From: Candidatus Baltobacteraceae bacterium
Lineage (GTDB): Bacteria > Vulcanimicrobiota > Vulcanimicrobiia > Vulcanimicrobiales > Vulcanimicrobiaceae
Direction: 5' to 3'
Length of the DNA: 64,000 nucleotides
Assembly: GCA_036489885.1 (NCBI GenBank)
Contig: DASXEW010000003.1
Span: 1,054,001-1,118,000, forward strand
The notes below the pieces were generated by a model, which had not been told where the DNA came from, searched no databases, and saw nothing but the letters and a program-made list of their open reading frames with translations. The position numbers were made by a program, and so were the translations under genes. Positions 38,705 to 47,397 of this stretch are shown here, piece after piece. Position 1 is the stretch's first letter. Each line of letters begins with the position of its first letter.

Positions 38705-39184
38705 ATGATTGCTGCCTTCATTCTAGCAATGGGCCTGCAGGCCGATTTCTTGCCGAACTCGACCCTGCCGAAGAGGAATGCCTATCCGGGATGCGGCGGC
38801 GCAAATGTCTCGCCGACGTTGCGTTGGTCAGGTGCGCCGCCCAGCACGCTCAGCTTCGTTCTCACCGTCTTCGATCCGGATGCGCCGCACGCGGGTGGCT
38901 GGTGGCACTGGATCGCGTACAACATTCAGTCCGGGGTTCGCGGACTCGTGGCCGGCAGCGGTTCCCCCGGCTCGATGACTGCGGGTACCTTCGGCAAGAA
39001 CGACTTCGGTGATGCCAACTACGACGGGCCGTGTCCGCCGCCGGGAAAACCGCATCGCTACGTCTTCACGGTCTACGCATTGAACGTTGCGCACGTCAGC
39101 ATTCCGAACGGTGCTGCCGTCGAACCGGCACTACGCGGGCACATCATCGCGCGCGCACAAATCACCGGACTCTTCGGGATCTAG
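38705..39184 (+). CDS. PEBP-family (YbhB/YbcL, Raf-kinase-inhibitor-like) protein (159 aa)
   Basis: Phosphatidylethanolamine-binding fold: SPTLRWSGAP, then the ligand-site DPDAPHAGGWWHW and the second signature YDGPCPPPGKPHRY. Bacterial members have no settled function. Its N-terminus is hydrophobic (MIAAFILAMGLQA), so it may be exported. ATG at 38705 or GTG at 38699 are both possible; the leader is only about 13 nt after the tRNA gene, so it is probably cotranscribed with it. Confidence 0.88.
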   Translation: MIAAFILAMGLQADFLPNSTLPKRNAYPGCGGANVSPTLRWSGAPPSTLSFVLTVFDPDAPHAGGWWHWIAYNIQSGVRGLVAGSGSPGSMTAGTFGKNDFGDANYDGPCPPPGKPHRYVFTVYALNVAHVSIPNGAAVEPALRGHIIARAQITGLFGI

Positions 39185-39187
39185 AAT

Positions 39188-39661
39188 CTAGCCGCGCGTA
39201 AAGCGGCGAATCGACGTCTCGTGTTGCGGAAAGCGCGCGATCAGCGCGTCGCGTTTCGGAAGCTCGAATCCGGCGAATTGAAATCCCGGCGCAACGCTGC
39301 AGCCGACGAGTCCGTACCCGGTTTGACGCGTGAGACTTGCGGCAAAGAACGAACCTGCGACGACCGTTGTTTGCCACGGACCGTCAGGACCAAGACGGCG
39401 CTCTTCTAAGACGCCGTCGGCATCGATGATCGAGATCGTTACGTCATTGCCGCGGTAGAAATGCCACGTTTCATCGGCGTCGAGACGATGATATGCGGAA
39501 AACGTCGTTCCATCTAGGAGGAAATACACATTGGTCAAGGCACTGCGCGACGCGCCGTGCGCGTGCACCGTTAGCGCGCTGCGATATGTCTCCGCGTACC
39601 AGCCGCCCTCGGGGTGCGGAATCAAGCCGAGGTCTGCGATGATCTTGGCTGCGTCGTCCAT
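39188..39661 (-). CDS. cupin DUF985/cupin_5 family protein (157 aa)
   Basis: Opening LGLIPHPEGGWYAETYRS is the characteristic start of the DUF985 cupins, followed by NVYFLLDGTTFSAYHRLDADETWHFYRG and GYGLVGCSVAPGFQFAGFEL. His and Glu of the cupin pocket are retained. Function is unknown; some are suggested sugar-binding. Ends 3 nt from the stop of the convergent PEBP gene. Confidence 0.85.
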   Translation of the reverse strand: MDDAAKIIADLGLIPHPEGGWYAETYRSALTVHAHGASRSALTNVYFLLDGTTFSAYHRLDADETWHFYRGNDVTISIIDADGVLEERRLGPDGPWQTTVVAGSFFAASLTRQTGYGLVGCSVAPGFQFAGFELPKRDALIARFPQHETSIRRFTRG

Positions 39662-39694
39662 AGGGCAACCTTCGCGAGCAAAGAAGCACTCCCC

Positions 39695-40441
39695 ATGAAA
39701 AAGCTCGTGGTCTTCGATCTCGATGGTACTCTTGCGCAGAGCAAGTCCGCTCTCGATGACGAGATGGCAAAATTACTGGCCGCGCTGTCCAATGTCGCCA
39801 AAGTCTCGATCATCTCAGGCGGCGATTGGCCGCAGTTCGAAAAGCAAGTCCTCGGGCGTTTACCCTCCAGCGGCAAGCTGGATAATTTCTATTTACTCCC
39901 GACATGTGGGACGAAATTCTTTGAGTACAAGAGCGGGACGTGGGAGAAGCTATACTCGGAAGATCTTTCGCCGGATCAGAAAAAGAAAATCGTTTCCTCG
40001 CTCGAGCAAGCCATTTCGGAAACGGGCTTCCAACCTAAGGAAACGTGGGGCGAGCGGATCGAAGATCGCGGCAGTCAGATTACGTACTCTGCACTCGGGC
40101 AACAAGCCCCGCTGGACGCCAAGAAAACGTGGGATCCCGATTTCGAGAAGCGCAAGAAGATCAAGCTGCTCCTCGACAAGATGATTCCGGAATTTTCGGT
40201 TGCGCTCGGCGGATCGACGTCGATTGACGTGACCTTGCCGGGAATCGACAAAGCCTACGGGATGGGCAAGCTGCGTGACGTGTTGAGCATGCCCTTTAGC
40301 GAGATGCTCTACGTCGGCGACGCGCTCTTCCCGGGCGGCAACGATTATCCGGTGCGCTCGACCGGCACCGATTGCGTGCAAGTCCGAGATCCGGAAGAAA
40401 CGAAGCGCGTGATCGAGACAGTCGTCGACTGCCTGCACTAG
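39695..40441 (+). CDS. HAD-superfamily hydrolase, IIB-like (248 aa)
   Basis: Phosphatase or phosphomutase-like. Catalytic Asp8 and Asp10 are in VVFDLDGTLAQS, motif II is IISGGDW, and the acidic motif IV is LYVGDALFPGGNDYP. The cap-domain position fits class IIB, the group with sucrose-phosphatase and phosphomannomutase-type enzymes. The start at 39695 places the HAD motif at the N-terminus. The stop CTAG is shared with the convergent JmjC-like gene. Confidence 0.85.
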   Translation: MKKLVVFDLDGTLAQSKSALDDEMAKLLAALSNVAKVSIISGGDWPQFEKQVLGRLPSSGKLDNFYLLPTCGTKFFEYKSGTWEKLYSEDLSPDQKKKIVSSLEQAISETGFQPKETWGERIEDRGSQITYSALGQQAPLDAKKTWDPDFEKRKKIKLLLDKMIPEFSVALGGSTSIDVTLPGIDKAYGMGKLRDVLSMPFSEMLYVGDALFPGGNDYPVRSTGTDCVQVRDPEETKRVIETVVDCLH

Positions 40442-41766
40442 ACTTCGCGGATCAAATCCTCACGCTTGAGGTTCGTTAGCAGCAGCTGAACGTCGTTCCA
40501 CGCAAACGACTGGCCGTTGCTGTTCCATCCCAGACAATCGCCGGCGGTGAATTCGCGCTCGGCAAGTATTCGCTGCACGAACCCGACGGAGGGACCGTTC
40601 AGCTCGAGCTCGCCGTTCGCGCCGACCGTTAGAAACAAACGCGTGCCGCCATCGGCCAGCATCGCGTGGACGTTGTTAACGACGCGCAGGCGCTGCGTGG
40701 GTGAAACCGGCGTCGGCGAAACAGTTGGTGGCGCAACGACCATCGCGGCCGGAATTGCGGCGCGCACCATCGATTGCCAAATGCGCACGACGGCAGCGGA
40801 ATCACCGCTGAGTGATTCGAGCGCTTTTGCCGCGCGCGCCAGCTGAGCGGAAAGCGCTGCGAGGCCTTGCGCATCGGGCTCGCCGGGAGTTTCGCCTTGC
40901 AAGAGCGGCATCGGGCTGCGCCACTCGGCGCTTGGCGTGAGCAAGAGATCGAGCACGCTGCTAATCAATGCGGTATGCGAAATCGGCGTGAATGCGAGAT
41001 TGAGCGCGAGCGAACCACCGGTGCCGCCGCAGGCTTCGTGCCAAATGCCTGCGGGCAGAATCAAGAGATCGCCCGGTTCGAGCAGCACTTCGGTCGTGTC
41101 TTTCTCGTCGAACGGCTCGAGGCGTTCCCACGCTTGCGCGGTGACGTTGGGATCCGCGTATTGTGCGACGCCGTCGGCGCGAATGCTGCCGTTGGCGCGC
41201 GGCCACGGCATCGCCGGCCTGTTCGAGTAGCGCCACGTCTTCGTGCCTTCGATTTGCAGCGTGCTCGCAATGCGGCTATCGAAATGCCAATTGTAGCCGG
41301 AGCCCGGCGGTGAGAGATACGCATTGAACGAAACGCGGCACGGATAGCCGAGCTGACGTTTAATTGCCGCAACGAACGGCGCGAGCGAAACGGCGCGCGT
41401 TTCGATCTGCGAGACGCACAGGGTCGCACCCGCGTCGAAGAGCGCGACGGCTTGATCGAGATTTGCGCGAAAGGCGCTCGAGCGATGTTCGGTCGGCGTG
41501 TTCGGCATCGCGGATGTGCCGGCTTCGGTTTTGCGATCGAAGCTGGCTCGCAAGAAGTCGGGCGCAACGGCTCCCGGTGCGGTCAGCGCACGGCTGAACA
41601 TCGCCGCATCAAAGAAGCCTTTGTATTTGTCTTTAGAGCCTTTGACGAACAGCGGCTTCTTGCCCCAATAGTCGTGCACGAATTCTTGCGGCGTCACGGG
41701 CGCAAGCAAAGCCCGCAGCTCGTTCCCGGCCGCTTGGACGAGTGGCACTCGTTCGCTAGAAATCAT
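40438..41766 (-). CDS. JmjC/cupin-type 2-oxoglutarate oxygenase (442 aa)
   Basis: The Fe(II) triad is visible: His161 and Asp163 in NWHFDSR, and His243 in GIWHEACGG. TPQEFVHDYWGKKPLFVKG near the N-terminus is typical of the ribosomal-oxygenase-like (RoxA/MINA) proteins. The C-terminal 120 residues resemble a winged-helix dimerisation domain. Bacterial members hydroxylate ribosomal proteins or small molecules; substrate not shown. Confidence 0.85.
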   Translation of the reverse strand: MISSERVPLVQAAGNELRALLAPVTPQEFVHDYWGKKPLFVKGSKDKYKGFFDAAMFSRALTAPGAVAPDFLRASFDRKTEAGTSAMPNTPTEHRSSAFRANLDQAVALFDAGATLCVSQIETRAVSLAPFVAAIKRQLGYPCRVSFNAYLSPPGSGYNWHFDSRIASTLQIEGTKTWRYSNRPAMPWPRANGSIRADGVAQYADPNVTAQAWERLEPFDEKDTTEVLLEPGDLLILPAGIWHEACGGTGGSLALNLAFTPISHTALISSVLDLLLTPSAEWRSPMPLLQGETPGEPDAQGLAALSAQLARAAKALESLSGDSAAVVRIWQSMVRAAIPAAMVVAPPTVSPTPVSPTQRLRVVNNVHAMLADGGTRLFLTVGANGELELNGPSVGFVQRILAEREFTAGDCLGWNSNGQSFAWNDVQLLLTNLKREDLIREV

Positions 41767-41818
41767 GGGTCATCGAGACTTGGCCTTGTGCGGGGGCCTC
41801 TCCCGTGGCCCGCGCTTC

Positions 41819-42163
41819 TTAGCCCTCGCGCAACCGTAAAGCTTGTGCGATAAGGCTAGCGATATAGCCGCCGAGTGCCCCGCAGGCAACATCGAGGATG
41901 TGCAATCGCCAACCTTCGGGCGAGCCGGTGTAGGATTGCCCGATTTCGATCAGCGCGCTATATGCAGCCATTCCAAGAATCAGGATCAGCGTGACGTGAC
42001 GCCGGCCTGCGAGCCACCATGCCGCGGCGAGTCCGACAACCGCAAATGCGATTACGCTTTCGACCTTACGCAACGCGGTGTGCCAATCGAGATCGGGCGG
42101 TGATGCGAGCACGTACACAAAATCGCTGAGCGCCGCAAGATAAAACGCGACGGCGAGGATCAA
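41819..42163 (-). CDS. VanZ-like membrane protein (114 aa)
   Basis: Three or four helices: FYLAALSDFVYVLAS, ESVIAFAVVGLAAAWWLAG, TLILILGMAAYSALIEIGQ, then the VanZ-type signature EIGQSYTGSPEGWRLHILDVACGALGG. Start TTG at 42163; the frame runs a little further upstream (RFIIFLILAVA) without an obvious start, so the N-terminus is uncertain. Function unknown. Confidence 0.75.
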   Translation of the reverse strand: MILAVAFYLAALSDFVYVLASPPDLDWHTALRKVESVIAFAVVGLAAAWWLAGRRHVTLILILGMAAYSALIEIGQSYTGSPEGWRLHILDVACGALGGYIASLIAQALRLREG

Positions 42164-42189
42164 GAAGATGATGAATCGTGCCGAACTCC

Positions 42190-42657
42190 TCAGTCGCTGA
42201 AGTCCTCGACGTAGATCGTTTCCCGCGGCGCGATGTTGACGGCGGCGACGCCGACCTTTCGCGCATCCTTGCTGAGGATGTTTGCGGCGTGTTCTGGACT
42301 GTTCATCAGACCGATATCGGCGGTAATGGCATCGCGATCGAGCGCAATATTCTCGGCCACAAAATGATATTTGTATTTTGCGTCGTGCACCCGGTCGAGC
42401 AGACCTCGGCCTTCAGGATCGACGTGTCCGAAAAAATGTTGATTCGCCATATGCAGCGCCCAGTCGAGGGCCATTGCACGTAATCGCTCGTCCGTGTGCA
42501 GCGGCGGGAGATGTTGACGCTCGCGGTCGGCATTGACGGCGCGCTCAAGGTCACGCGCTTCTTGCTCGGCGACGATCGGTGCGTGCTCGTCCGGAAATGC
42601 GAGCGGAATCGGCGATGCCGGCACAGGCCAGAGCGTCAGCAAAAAAATGGCAAGCAT
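42190..42657 (-). CDS. secreted CAP (SCP-like) domain protein (155 aa)
   Basis: Short signal MLAIFLLTLWPVPASP, then a CAP domain: ALDWALHMANQHFFGHVDPEGRG (His pocket), VAENIAL, MNSPEHAANIL. Members are extracellular, often with unknown function in bacteria. ATG at 42657 is used (a TTG precedes it in frame). 26 nt before the VanZ-like gene in the same direction. Confidence 0.87.
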   Translation of the reverse strand: MLAIFLLTLWPVPASPIPLAFPDEHAPIVAEQEARDLERAVNADRERQHLPPLHTDERLRAMALDWALHMANQHFFGHVDPEGRGLLDRVHDAKYKYHFVAENIALDRDAITADIGLMNSPEHAANILSKDARKVGVAAVNIAPRETIYVEDFSD

Positions 42658-42681
42658 CAACGTTTGTCAGGCTCTAAAACG

Positions 42682-42757
42682 TGGTGGAGGTGAGGAGACT
42701 CGAACTCCTGACCTCTTACATGCGAAGCAAGCGCTCTACCAGCTGAGCTACACCCCC
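42682..42757 (-). tRNA. tRNA-Ala (anticodon CGC), CCA encoded
   Basis: Reverse-strand cloverleaf: acceptor GGGGGTG with CACCTCC (one G-T pair), D arm GCTC..GAGC, anticodon stem CTTGC/GTAAG with loop TTCGCAT (anticodon CGC), T arm AGGAG TTCGAGT CTCCT, discriminator A and an encoded CCA at 42682-42684. Confidence 0.95.
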
Positions 42758-42809
42758 ACGAGGCCGACGAGGAGGATACCGGTTCTTAGCCTCCCCGTCA
42801 ATGCCTTTT

Positions 42810-43136
42810 TTATTTAACGGCTGAAAACGCCGTCGGTGTGAGGATCATGCTCTCGAGATAGGCGACGATCGGGCCGTTCTTCTCGGTCTCCGCACGCTTC
42901 GCGATCCAATCCGGGTCGCTCATGAATGCGTCCCATTTTTTCTGGCGCTCGGCAAGCGACTCCCATTGCAAGAGATAGTACAAGTCGTGATTCGACGGTC
43001 CGATGTAGGTCGTCCAAAAACCGGCTTGCTTGATGCCGTGCTTTTCCCAAAGCGGCAGCGTGTACGTTTCAAAGCGTTTGACGAGATCGGGAAGACGCAT
43101 TGGTGCGCAGTGGTAGATGCGCAGCTCGTAGAGCAC
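42810..43136 (-). CDS. NIPSNAP family protein (108 aa)
   Basis: ELRIYHCAPMRLPDLVKRFE is the family start, then KHGIKQAGFWTTYIGPSNHDLYYLLQWESLAERQKKWDAF. Function is not established in bacteria. GTG at 43136 with GGAGG upstream; a longer frame to 43310 adds residues without similarity. Divergent from a BKACE enzyme. Confidence 0.88.
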   Translation of the reverse strand: MLYELRIYHCAPMRLPDLVKRFETYTLPLWEKHGIKQAGFWTTYIGPSNHDLYYLLQWESLAERQKKWDAFMSDPDWIAKRAETEKNGPIVAYLESMILTPTAFSAVK

Positions 43137-43235
43137 TTGAAACCTCCAATTGGTGTGCGTGTCCCGCGCCTTTGAGCACTCAGGCAGGAGATGCCTGCGA
43201 TGCTTCGTGATACTGGTTTTCCCGGAGGAACGAAC

Positions 43236-44180
43236 ATGGCAGACGCGCGCAAAGTCATCATCACCTGTGCGGTAACAGGCTCGATTCACACGCCCACGAT
43301 GACGCCGCATCTCCCCATCACGCCCGAGCAGATCGCAAGCGATGCGATTGCTGCATCAGAGGCGGGTGCTGCGATCCTCCACTTGCACGCGCGCGATCCG
43401 CGCGACGGCCGTCCGACTCCGGATCCGGAAGTCTTCAAGCAGTTCGTCCCCAAGATCATGGACGCGACCGACGCCGTCATTAACATTACGACCGGCGGCA
43501 GCCAAACGATGACGCTCGAGGATCGGCTTGCCGGACCGCTCGCGCTCAAGCCAGAGATGTGCTCGTGCAACATGGGCTCGATGAATTTCGGACTCTATCA
43601 TCTGATCCCGAAATACAAGACCTGGAAGTACGAGTGGGAGCCGCAGTATCTCGAAGCCTCGCGCGCGGGAATTTTCAAGAATACGTTCGCCGATATCGAG
43701 CGGCTACTCAAGACGCTCGGCGACGAGCATGGCGTGCGCTTCGAATTTGAATGCTACGACGTCGGTCATCTCTACAATCTCGCGCACTTCGTCGAGCGCG
43801 GTCTCGTCAAGCCACCATTCTTCGTGCAAACGATCTTCGGAATTCTCGGCGGCATCGGCGCCGATCCTGAAAATCTCGTCCACATGCGCCGCATTGCGAA
43901 CAAGCTTTTCGGCAACGATTATCAGTGGTCGATTCTTGCTGCGGGACGCCATCAGATGAACATGGCGACGATGGGCGCGGTAATGGGCGGCAACGTTCGC
44001 GTCGGACTCGAGGACTCGATTTGGCTCGGGCCCGGTCAACTCGCCGAAGGCAATGCCGATCAGGTTCGCAAGATTCGCCGAATTCTCGAAGAGCAATCGC
44101 TTGAAATCGCGACGCCGGATGAAGCACGCAAGATGCTCGGCTTGCGCGGGCGCACGCGCACCGCGGTCGGAGCGCGCTAA
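43236..44180 (+). CDS. BKACE / 3-keto-5-aminohexanoate cleavage-type enzyme (314 aa)
   Basis: Metal-dependent beta-keto acid cleavage enzyme using acetyl-CoA. Opens VIITCAVTGSIHTPTMTPHLPITPEQIA. ILHLHARDPRDGRP holds the His-X-His zinc ligands, ECYDVGHLYNLAHFVERGL follows, and AAGRHQMNMATMGAVMGGNVRVGLEDS is the family signature. ATG at 43236 follows GGAGGA. Lysine fermentation (Kce) or carnitine-type substrates are possible; the family has many specificities. Confidence 0.92.
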   Translation: MADARKVIITCAVTGSIHTPTMTPHLPITPEQIASDAIAASEAGAAILHLHARDPRDGRPTPDPEVFKQFVPKIMDATDAVINITTGGSQTMTLEDRLAGPLALKPEMCSCNMGSMNFGLYHLIPKYKTWKYEWEPQYLEASRAGIFKNTFADIERLLKTLGDEHGVRFEFECYDVGHLYNLAHFVERGLVKPPFFVQTIFGILGGIGADPENLVHMRRIANKLFGNDYQWSILAAGRHQMNMATMGAVMGGNVRVGLEDSIWLGPGQLAEGNADQVRKIRRILEEQSLEIATPDEARKMLGLRGRTRTAVGAR

Positions 44181-45944
44181 CTACTTCAGCGCGTCGTAGG
44201 CTTGCTGCCCGAGCAGCGTGCCGATACCGGTGACCGCGTCGAAGCCGCGTTTGACCTCGCAACCGCGTGGTCCGATGCCGGGACATCCGTAGACGATCGG
44301 TTCCGGCGTCGGAATGATGCCCTTGTATTTGAGCGGCAACGGTTTGGGTGGATTGCGGAGATTGTTGTCTTTAAAGCCACGGTCGTTATCGCGCGTGATG
44401 TCGCGGAACGCCTGCGGGGCCTTCGCGGCAAGCAAGTAGAGATCGGCAGGTACGATCAACTGTTTCTGGCTGATGAGTTTTGCGTTGATGGCTGCGATCT
44501 GCGCGCCCGCGATCGCTACGCTCTCGCTCGTTCCACCGATGCCGCCGCTTCCGTATTTGTGCCAGAACACGCGGATGTGACCGGATGCATCTGCCGAAAT
44601 GTCAGGGACGATACGGTTCTTGACTTCTTGCGGTCCAAGCTCGAATTCGCTTTGCGCGTTCTGCCAAGCAGGACGCGGCTCGGTTGAGACGCCGCCGCCG
44701 CTCGCATGGAGCCCGTCGTTCCAGGGACCCTCATCGATCGGACCGCCCGTGCGCCGTTCACCGATTTGCGTCCCGCCGACGCAAATGACGATCGATAGGA
44801 CGCAGGGATAGGTAACCGCCGGTTGCGTCTGTCCCGGAAGCTTCGTTCCGAATTGACCGTCGTCGCCGGACGGCACGAGAATGGGTACGCCGATTGCGGC
44901 GGCTTCGAGATATGGGATCGGCGTAGGTCCAAAATCGGCAGCAACATTGTCCAACACCGGCGCAATCGCAAATGGGAAGACGATTTCATTCGTCGCCGGA
45001 TCATCGAGCGCGCGCTGCAGTGCGAGTGAACCGTCGTTGCCGGGCGTGCAGAGGTCGTCGTAGCGCACTTCGATGTGAGCCAGCGGCGCGATCGTAAGAA
45101 CCGAGTCAATGTCGAGCGTCGCTTCCTGTCCGCGATCGTCGCGCTCGCAGACCGTATTCTCGGGTCGCTTGTTGACGACAACCGTCGTGTGAATGTTGTC
45201 CATGCTGGCGCCTTTGGGTGCGCCGTGACTCTTCAGAAAAAGCTCAACGTCTGCGGGATCATACCGATCCGCCGCCTCCTCGATCAGTACGAGGTGCGCG
45301 CCCGCGCCGTCCAGCGTATTGTACGCGCCGGCGAAACGATCAGGCTCATACCAGGCTCCGCGGAAATCGCTCGCGGCACCCGTGTTTGCCTGAGCGAGGT
45401 GCGGCGAGAAGCCGGTTACGATGCCGCGCACCATACGGATTCCCCCGACCGGGAGCGTGATCGCCGTCGTCGGCGCGACGGCAATACGTGGGCCATTCTG
45501 GAAGGTTGCGTACGTCGTGTGGAAGGCGCGTTCTGCATTCGCGATGCTCAGCGTTCCGCCGACGACGAGGCGATTCGAGGAAACATAGACGTCCTCGGCG
45601 CCGTTGTCGTTCAAAAATTTCGCGAGCGCGTCAGTCTCCGCGCTCGAGCGGCCGAACCGCAGCGTGAACTCGTTGCGGCTGAGAAAACGATGAAATTCCG
45701 GTGCGGACGGATCGCCGACGGAGACCGCAAAGGTGTCGAGCGAAGAGTCCTTAGGCGTCAGCTCGATTTCGACGTGCAACTTTGCGGCAGCGTCGAGCGT
45801 GGGAAGACGGTGCATCCCGGCAAGGCGGGCGAGCGGAGGCGTATACTGCGTCGGCGCGGCGCCGCCGCGTTGCACGAGGGCAGCCGCCATGAGTACGACG
45901 ATGCTCCAGCGAATGAGAGACGCCCGCGGGGAGAAGCGATGCAA
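44181..45944 (-). CDS. secreted S53-family (sedolisin/kumamolisin-like) peptidase (587 aa)
   Basis: N-terminal signal LIRWSIVVLMAAALVQRGGAA, then a prodomain (ELTPKDSSLDTFAVSVGDPSAPEFHRFLS; Pro-kumamolisin). The catalytic triad is recognisable: Glu and Asp in QEATLDID (near residues 274-278), Ser in GGTSESVAIAG (near 472), and the oxyanion Asp in VPSGDDGQFG. The C-terminal FDAVTGIGTLLG fits the calcium site. TTG at 45944 gives a full signal; the next in-frame start is ATG at 45890. Acid serine peptidase secreted to the outside. Confidence 0.92.
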   Translation of the reverse strand: MHRFSPRASLIRWSIVVLMAAALVQRGGAAPTQYTPPLARLAGMHRLPTLDAAAKLHVEIELTPKDSSLDTFAVSVGDPSAPEFHRFLSRNEFTLRFGRSSAETDALAKFLNDNGAEDVYVSSNRLVVGGTLSIANAERAFHTTYATFQNGPRIAVAPTTAITLPVGGIRMVRGIVTGFSPHLAQANTGAASDFRGAWYEPDRFAGAYNTLDGAGAHLVLIEEAADRYDPADVELFLKSHGAPKGASMDNIHTTVVVNKRPENTVCERDDRGQEATLDIDSVLTIAPLAHIEVRYDDLCTPGNDGSLALQRALDDPATNEIVFPFAIAPVLDNVAADFGPTPIPYLEAAAIGVPILVPSGDDGQFGTKLPGQTQPAVTYPCVLSIVICVGGTQIGERRTGGPIDEGPWNDGLHASGGGVSTEPRPAWQNAQSEFELGPQEVKNRIVPDISADASGHIRVFWHKYGSGGIGGTSESVAIAGAQIAAINAKLISQKQLIVPADLYLLAAKAPQAFRDITRDNDRGFKDNNLRNPPKPLPLKYKGIIPTPEPIVYGCPGIGPRGCEVKRGFDAVTGIGTLLGQQAYDALK

Positions 45945-46733
45945 CGTTCAGCCTTTCTGGGATGCCTCACATGCGCTGTTGCAGCGTCGCAATTAACGAC
46001 GGCGCGGCCGGCCGAGGCATTAGACGAAGCAGAAATCGGTCGAGAAGTTTATGAAGACCTGCGAGATTCGGGTGATCTCCTCTTCGACTCGCCTTACTAC
46101 GAGCATTTAAACGAAATCGGCCAAATCATCGCGGCTACCGTTGGAAAGCGGTATGAGTACCCGCTGCGCTTTTATATCGTAAAAGGCGATTCGCCCAATG
46201 CGTTTTCCGTTCCGGGCGGCATGATCTACGTCAACGAACCACTGCTCCGCTTGGCTTCAAATCGCGATGAGCTCGGCGGCGTGATCGCGCACGAATCCGG
46301 GCACATGATCGAACACCATGTCGCCAAGAACATGGCCAAGCTTCAGACGATGAGCGTCATTGCGACGATTGGGACGATCTTGACGAGCATCATCGTTCCG
46401 GGCATCGGTGGAATTCTGGCTTCGGAAGGAGCCGACTACGCGGGCCAAATGGCCATCGCCGGCGTCGACGCAAACGTTACGCGTCACATTGAGTCGCAAG
46501 CCGACATGGTCGGCTCCGAAATCGAAGCGCAGAGCGGAGTGCTCAATCCGTGGGGTATGGTCTGGTTTTTCGAAAAGATGACCCGCGAGTTTGGGCCGGG
46601 ACAAACGTCCTGGCTACAAAATCATCCGCTCGATGCGACGCGCATCGCCGGTCTCAAAGAGCACTTCAAACAGAATCCGGAACTCTTCGGCAAGTTCAAA
46701 GATACGGAAGCGATCGACGAAGTCTACTGGTAG
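45939..46733 (+). CDS. secreted M48-family metalloprotease (264 aa)
   Basis: Signal-like LGCLTCAVAASQLTTARPAEA. Zinc site VIAHESGHMIEHH (HExxH), with the third ligand Glu in HIESQADMVGSEI. ADYAGQMAIAG and NPWGMVWFFEKM are typical of BepA/YfgC-like proteases, though no TPR domain is present. Acts in the periplasm, perhaps on misfolded outer-membrane proteins. The start overlaps the divergent S53 gene by 6 nt. Confidence 0.88.
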   Translation: MQRSAFLGCLTCAVAASQLTTARPAEALDEAEIGREVYEDLRDSGDLLFDSPYYEHLNEIGQIIAATVGKRYEYPLRFYIVKGDSPNAFSVPGGMIYVNEPLLRLASNRDELGGVIAHESGHMIEHHVAKNMAKLQTMSVIATIGTILTSIIVPGIGGILASEGADYAGQMAIAGVDANVTRHIESQADMVGSEIEAQSGVLNPWGMVWFFEKMTREFGPGQTSWLQNHPLDATRIAGLKEHFKQNPELFGKFKDTEAIDEVYW

Positions 46734-46734
46734 C

Positions 46735-46815
46735 TTAGTGACCGACTCCGAGTAGCCACAGGATGATGATGATGCCGAGTGGCATGCCGAGCAGCCATAA
46801 CAGAATGAGAATCAT
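46735..46815 (-). CDS. tiny hydrophobic membrane protein (26 aa)
   Basis: ATG at 46815 immediately follows the TAG of the upstream gene (TAGATG), with GGAG 10 nt before. The product is one long hydrophobic helix with duplicated halves, LLWLLGMPLGI and ILWLLGVGH. It fills the gap to the M48 stop. No name is known; coding is inferred from start, spacing and clean composition. Confidence 0.6.
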   Translation of the reverse strand: MILILLWLLGMPLGIIIILWLLGVGH

Positions 46816-47367
46816 CTAGACCGGTCTCCGTTCAATCGAAGTGCGAGTGCGATAGTGCGTGAACGTCATCGGTTCGCCGCTTGCAAGCCAGCCGCCGATG
46901 ACCGATCCGATGAGTCCGATCAGAATGCTGGTCAGCGCTGCGAGCGCGCTATTGCGTACGACGTCGGGCGCTGTCGTCGCCGACGTGGCAGCTGCAACCA
47001 GCGGCGATGCACCGATCAAACCGCCGTACCAACCACCGAACGCCTGACCCGCGCCGGCCGCAAGTGCGAGCAGCATTAGCGGCAGCGCGATCAGCCAGCC
47101 GATAGCGGCGTGCAAAATCGATGGTTCGGAATGACTATATCCCGCGATCTTTCCGGCGACCCAGCCGCCGGCGAGAAACGCGAAGAATCCCGCAACGACA
47201 ACGGCGATCAAATCGATGAGCGCGACCTTATGAAACGACGTAAGCGGATGAGCTGCGCTTGCGCCTATAACCGTCGCGACAAGGCCGAGCACGACGGAAA
47301 CGGCAAGAGATGTGAGTGCACCGACCCAAGCGGCACTCCAATTAACGGGCCATGAATTCACTAGCAT
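46816..47367 (-). CDS. hypothetical membrane protein with four or more helices (183 aa)
   Basis: Hydrophobic segments at AWVGALTSLAVSVVLGLVA, LIDLIAVVVAGFFAFLAGG, AIGWLIALPLMLLALAAGA and AALTSILIGLIGSVIGGWL. GGWVAGKIAG and GGWLASGEP recall glycine-zipper-like helices. Function unknown. Start ATG at 47367; a TTG at 47385 is also open. Followed at once by the 26-aa gene. Confidence 0.7.
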   Translation of the reverse strand: MLVNSWPVNWSAAWVGALTSLAVSVVLGLVATVIGASAAHPLTSFHKVALIDLIAVVVAGFFAFLAGGWVAGKIAGYSHSEPSILHAAIGWLIALPLMLLALAAGAGQAFGGWYGGLIGASPLVAAATSATTAPDVVRNSALAALTSILIGLIGSVIGGWLASGEPMTFTHYRTRTSIERRPV

Positions 47368-47397
47368 TGACGACGCTTGTTCCAAGAATCGCCAATA

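Noticed and set aside
41788-41814. GC hairpin (GCGGG...CCCGC) between the JmjC-like and VanZ-like genes as a terminator
   Set aside because: No T-run follows on either strand in the right direction; it may be only GC-rich sequence.
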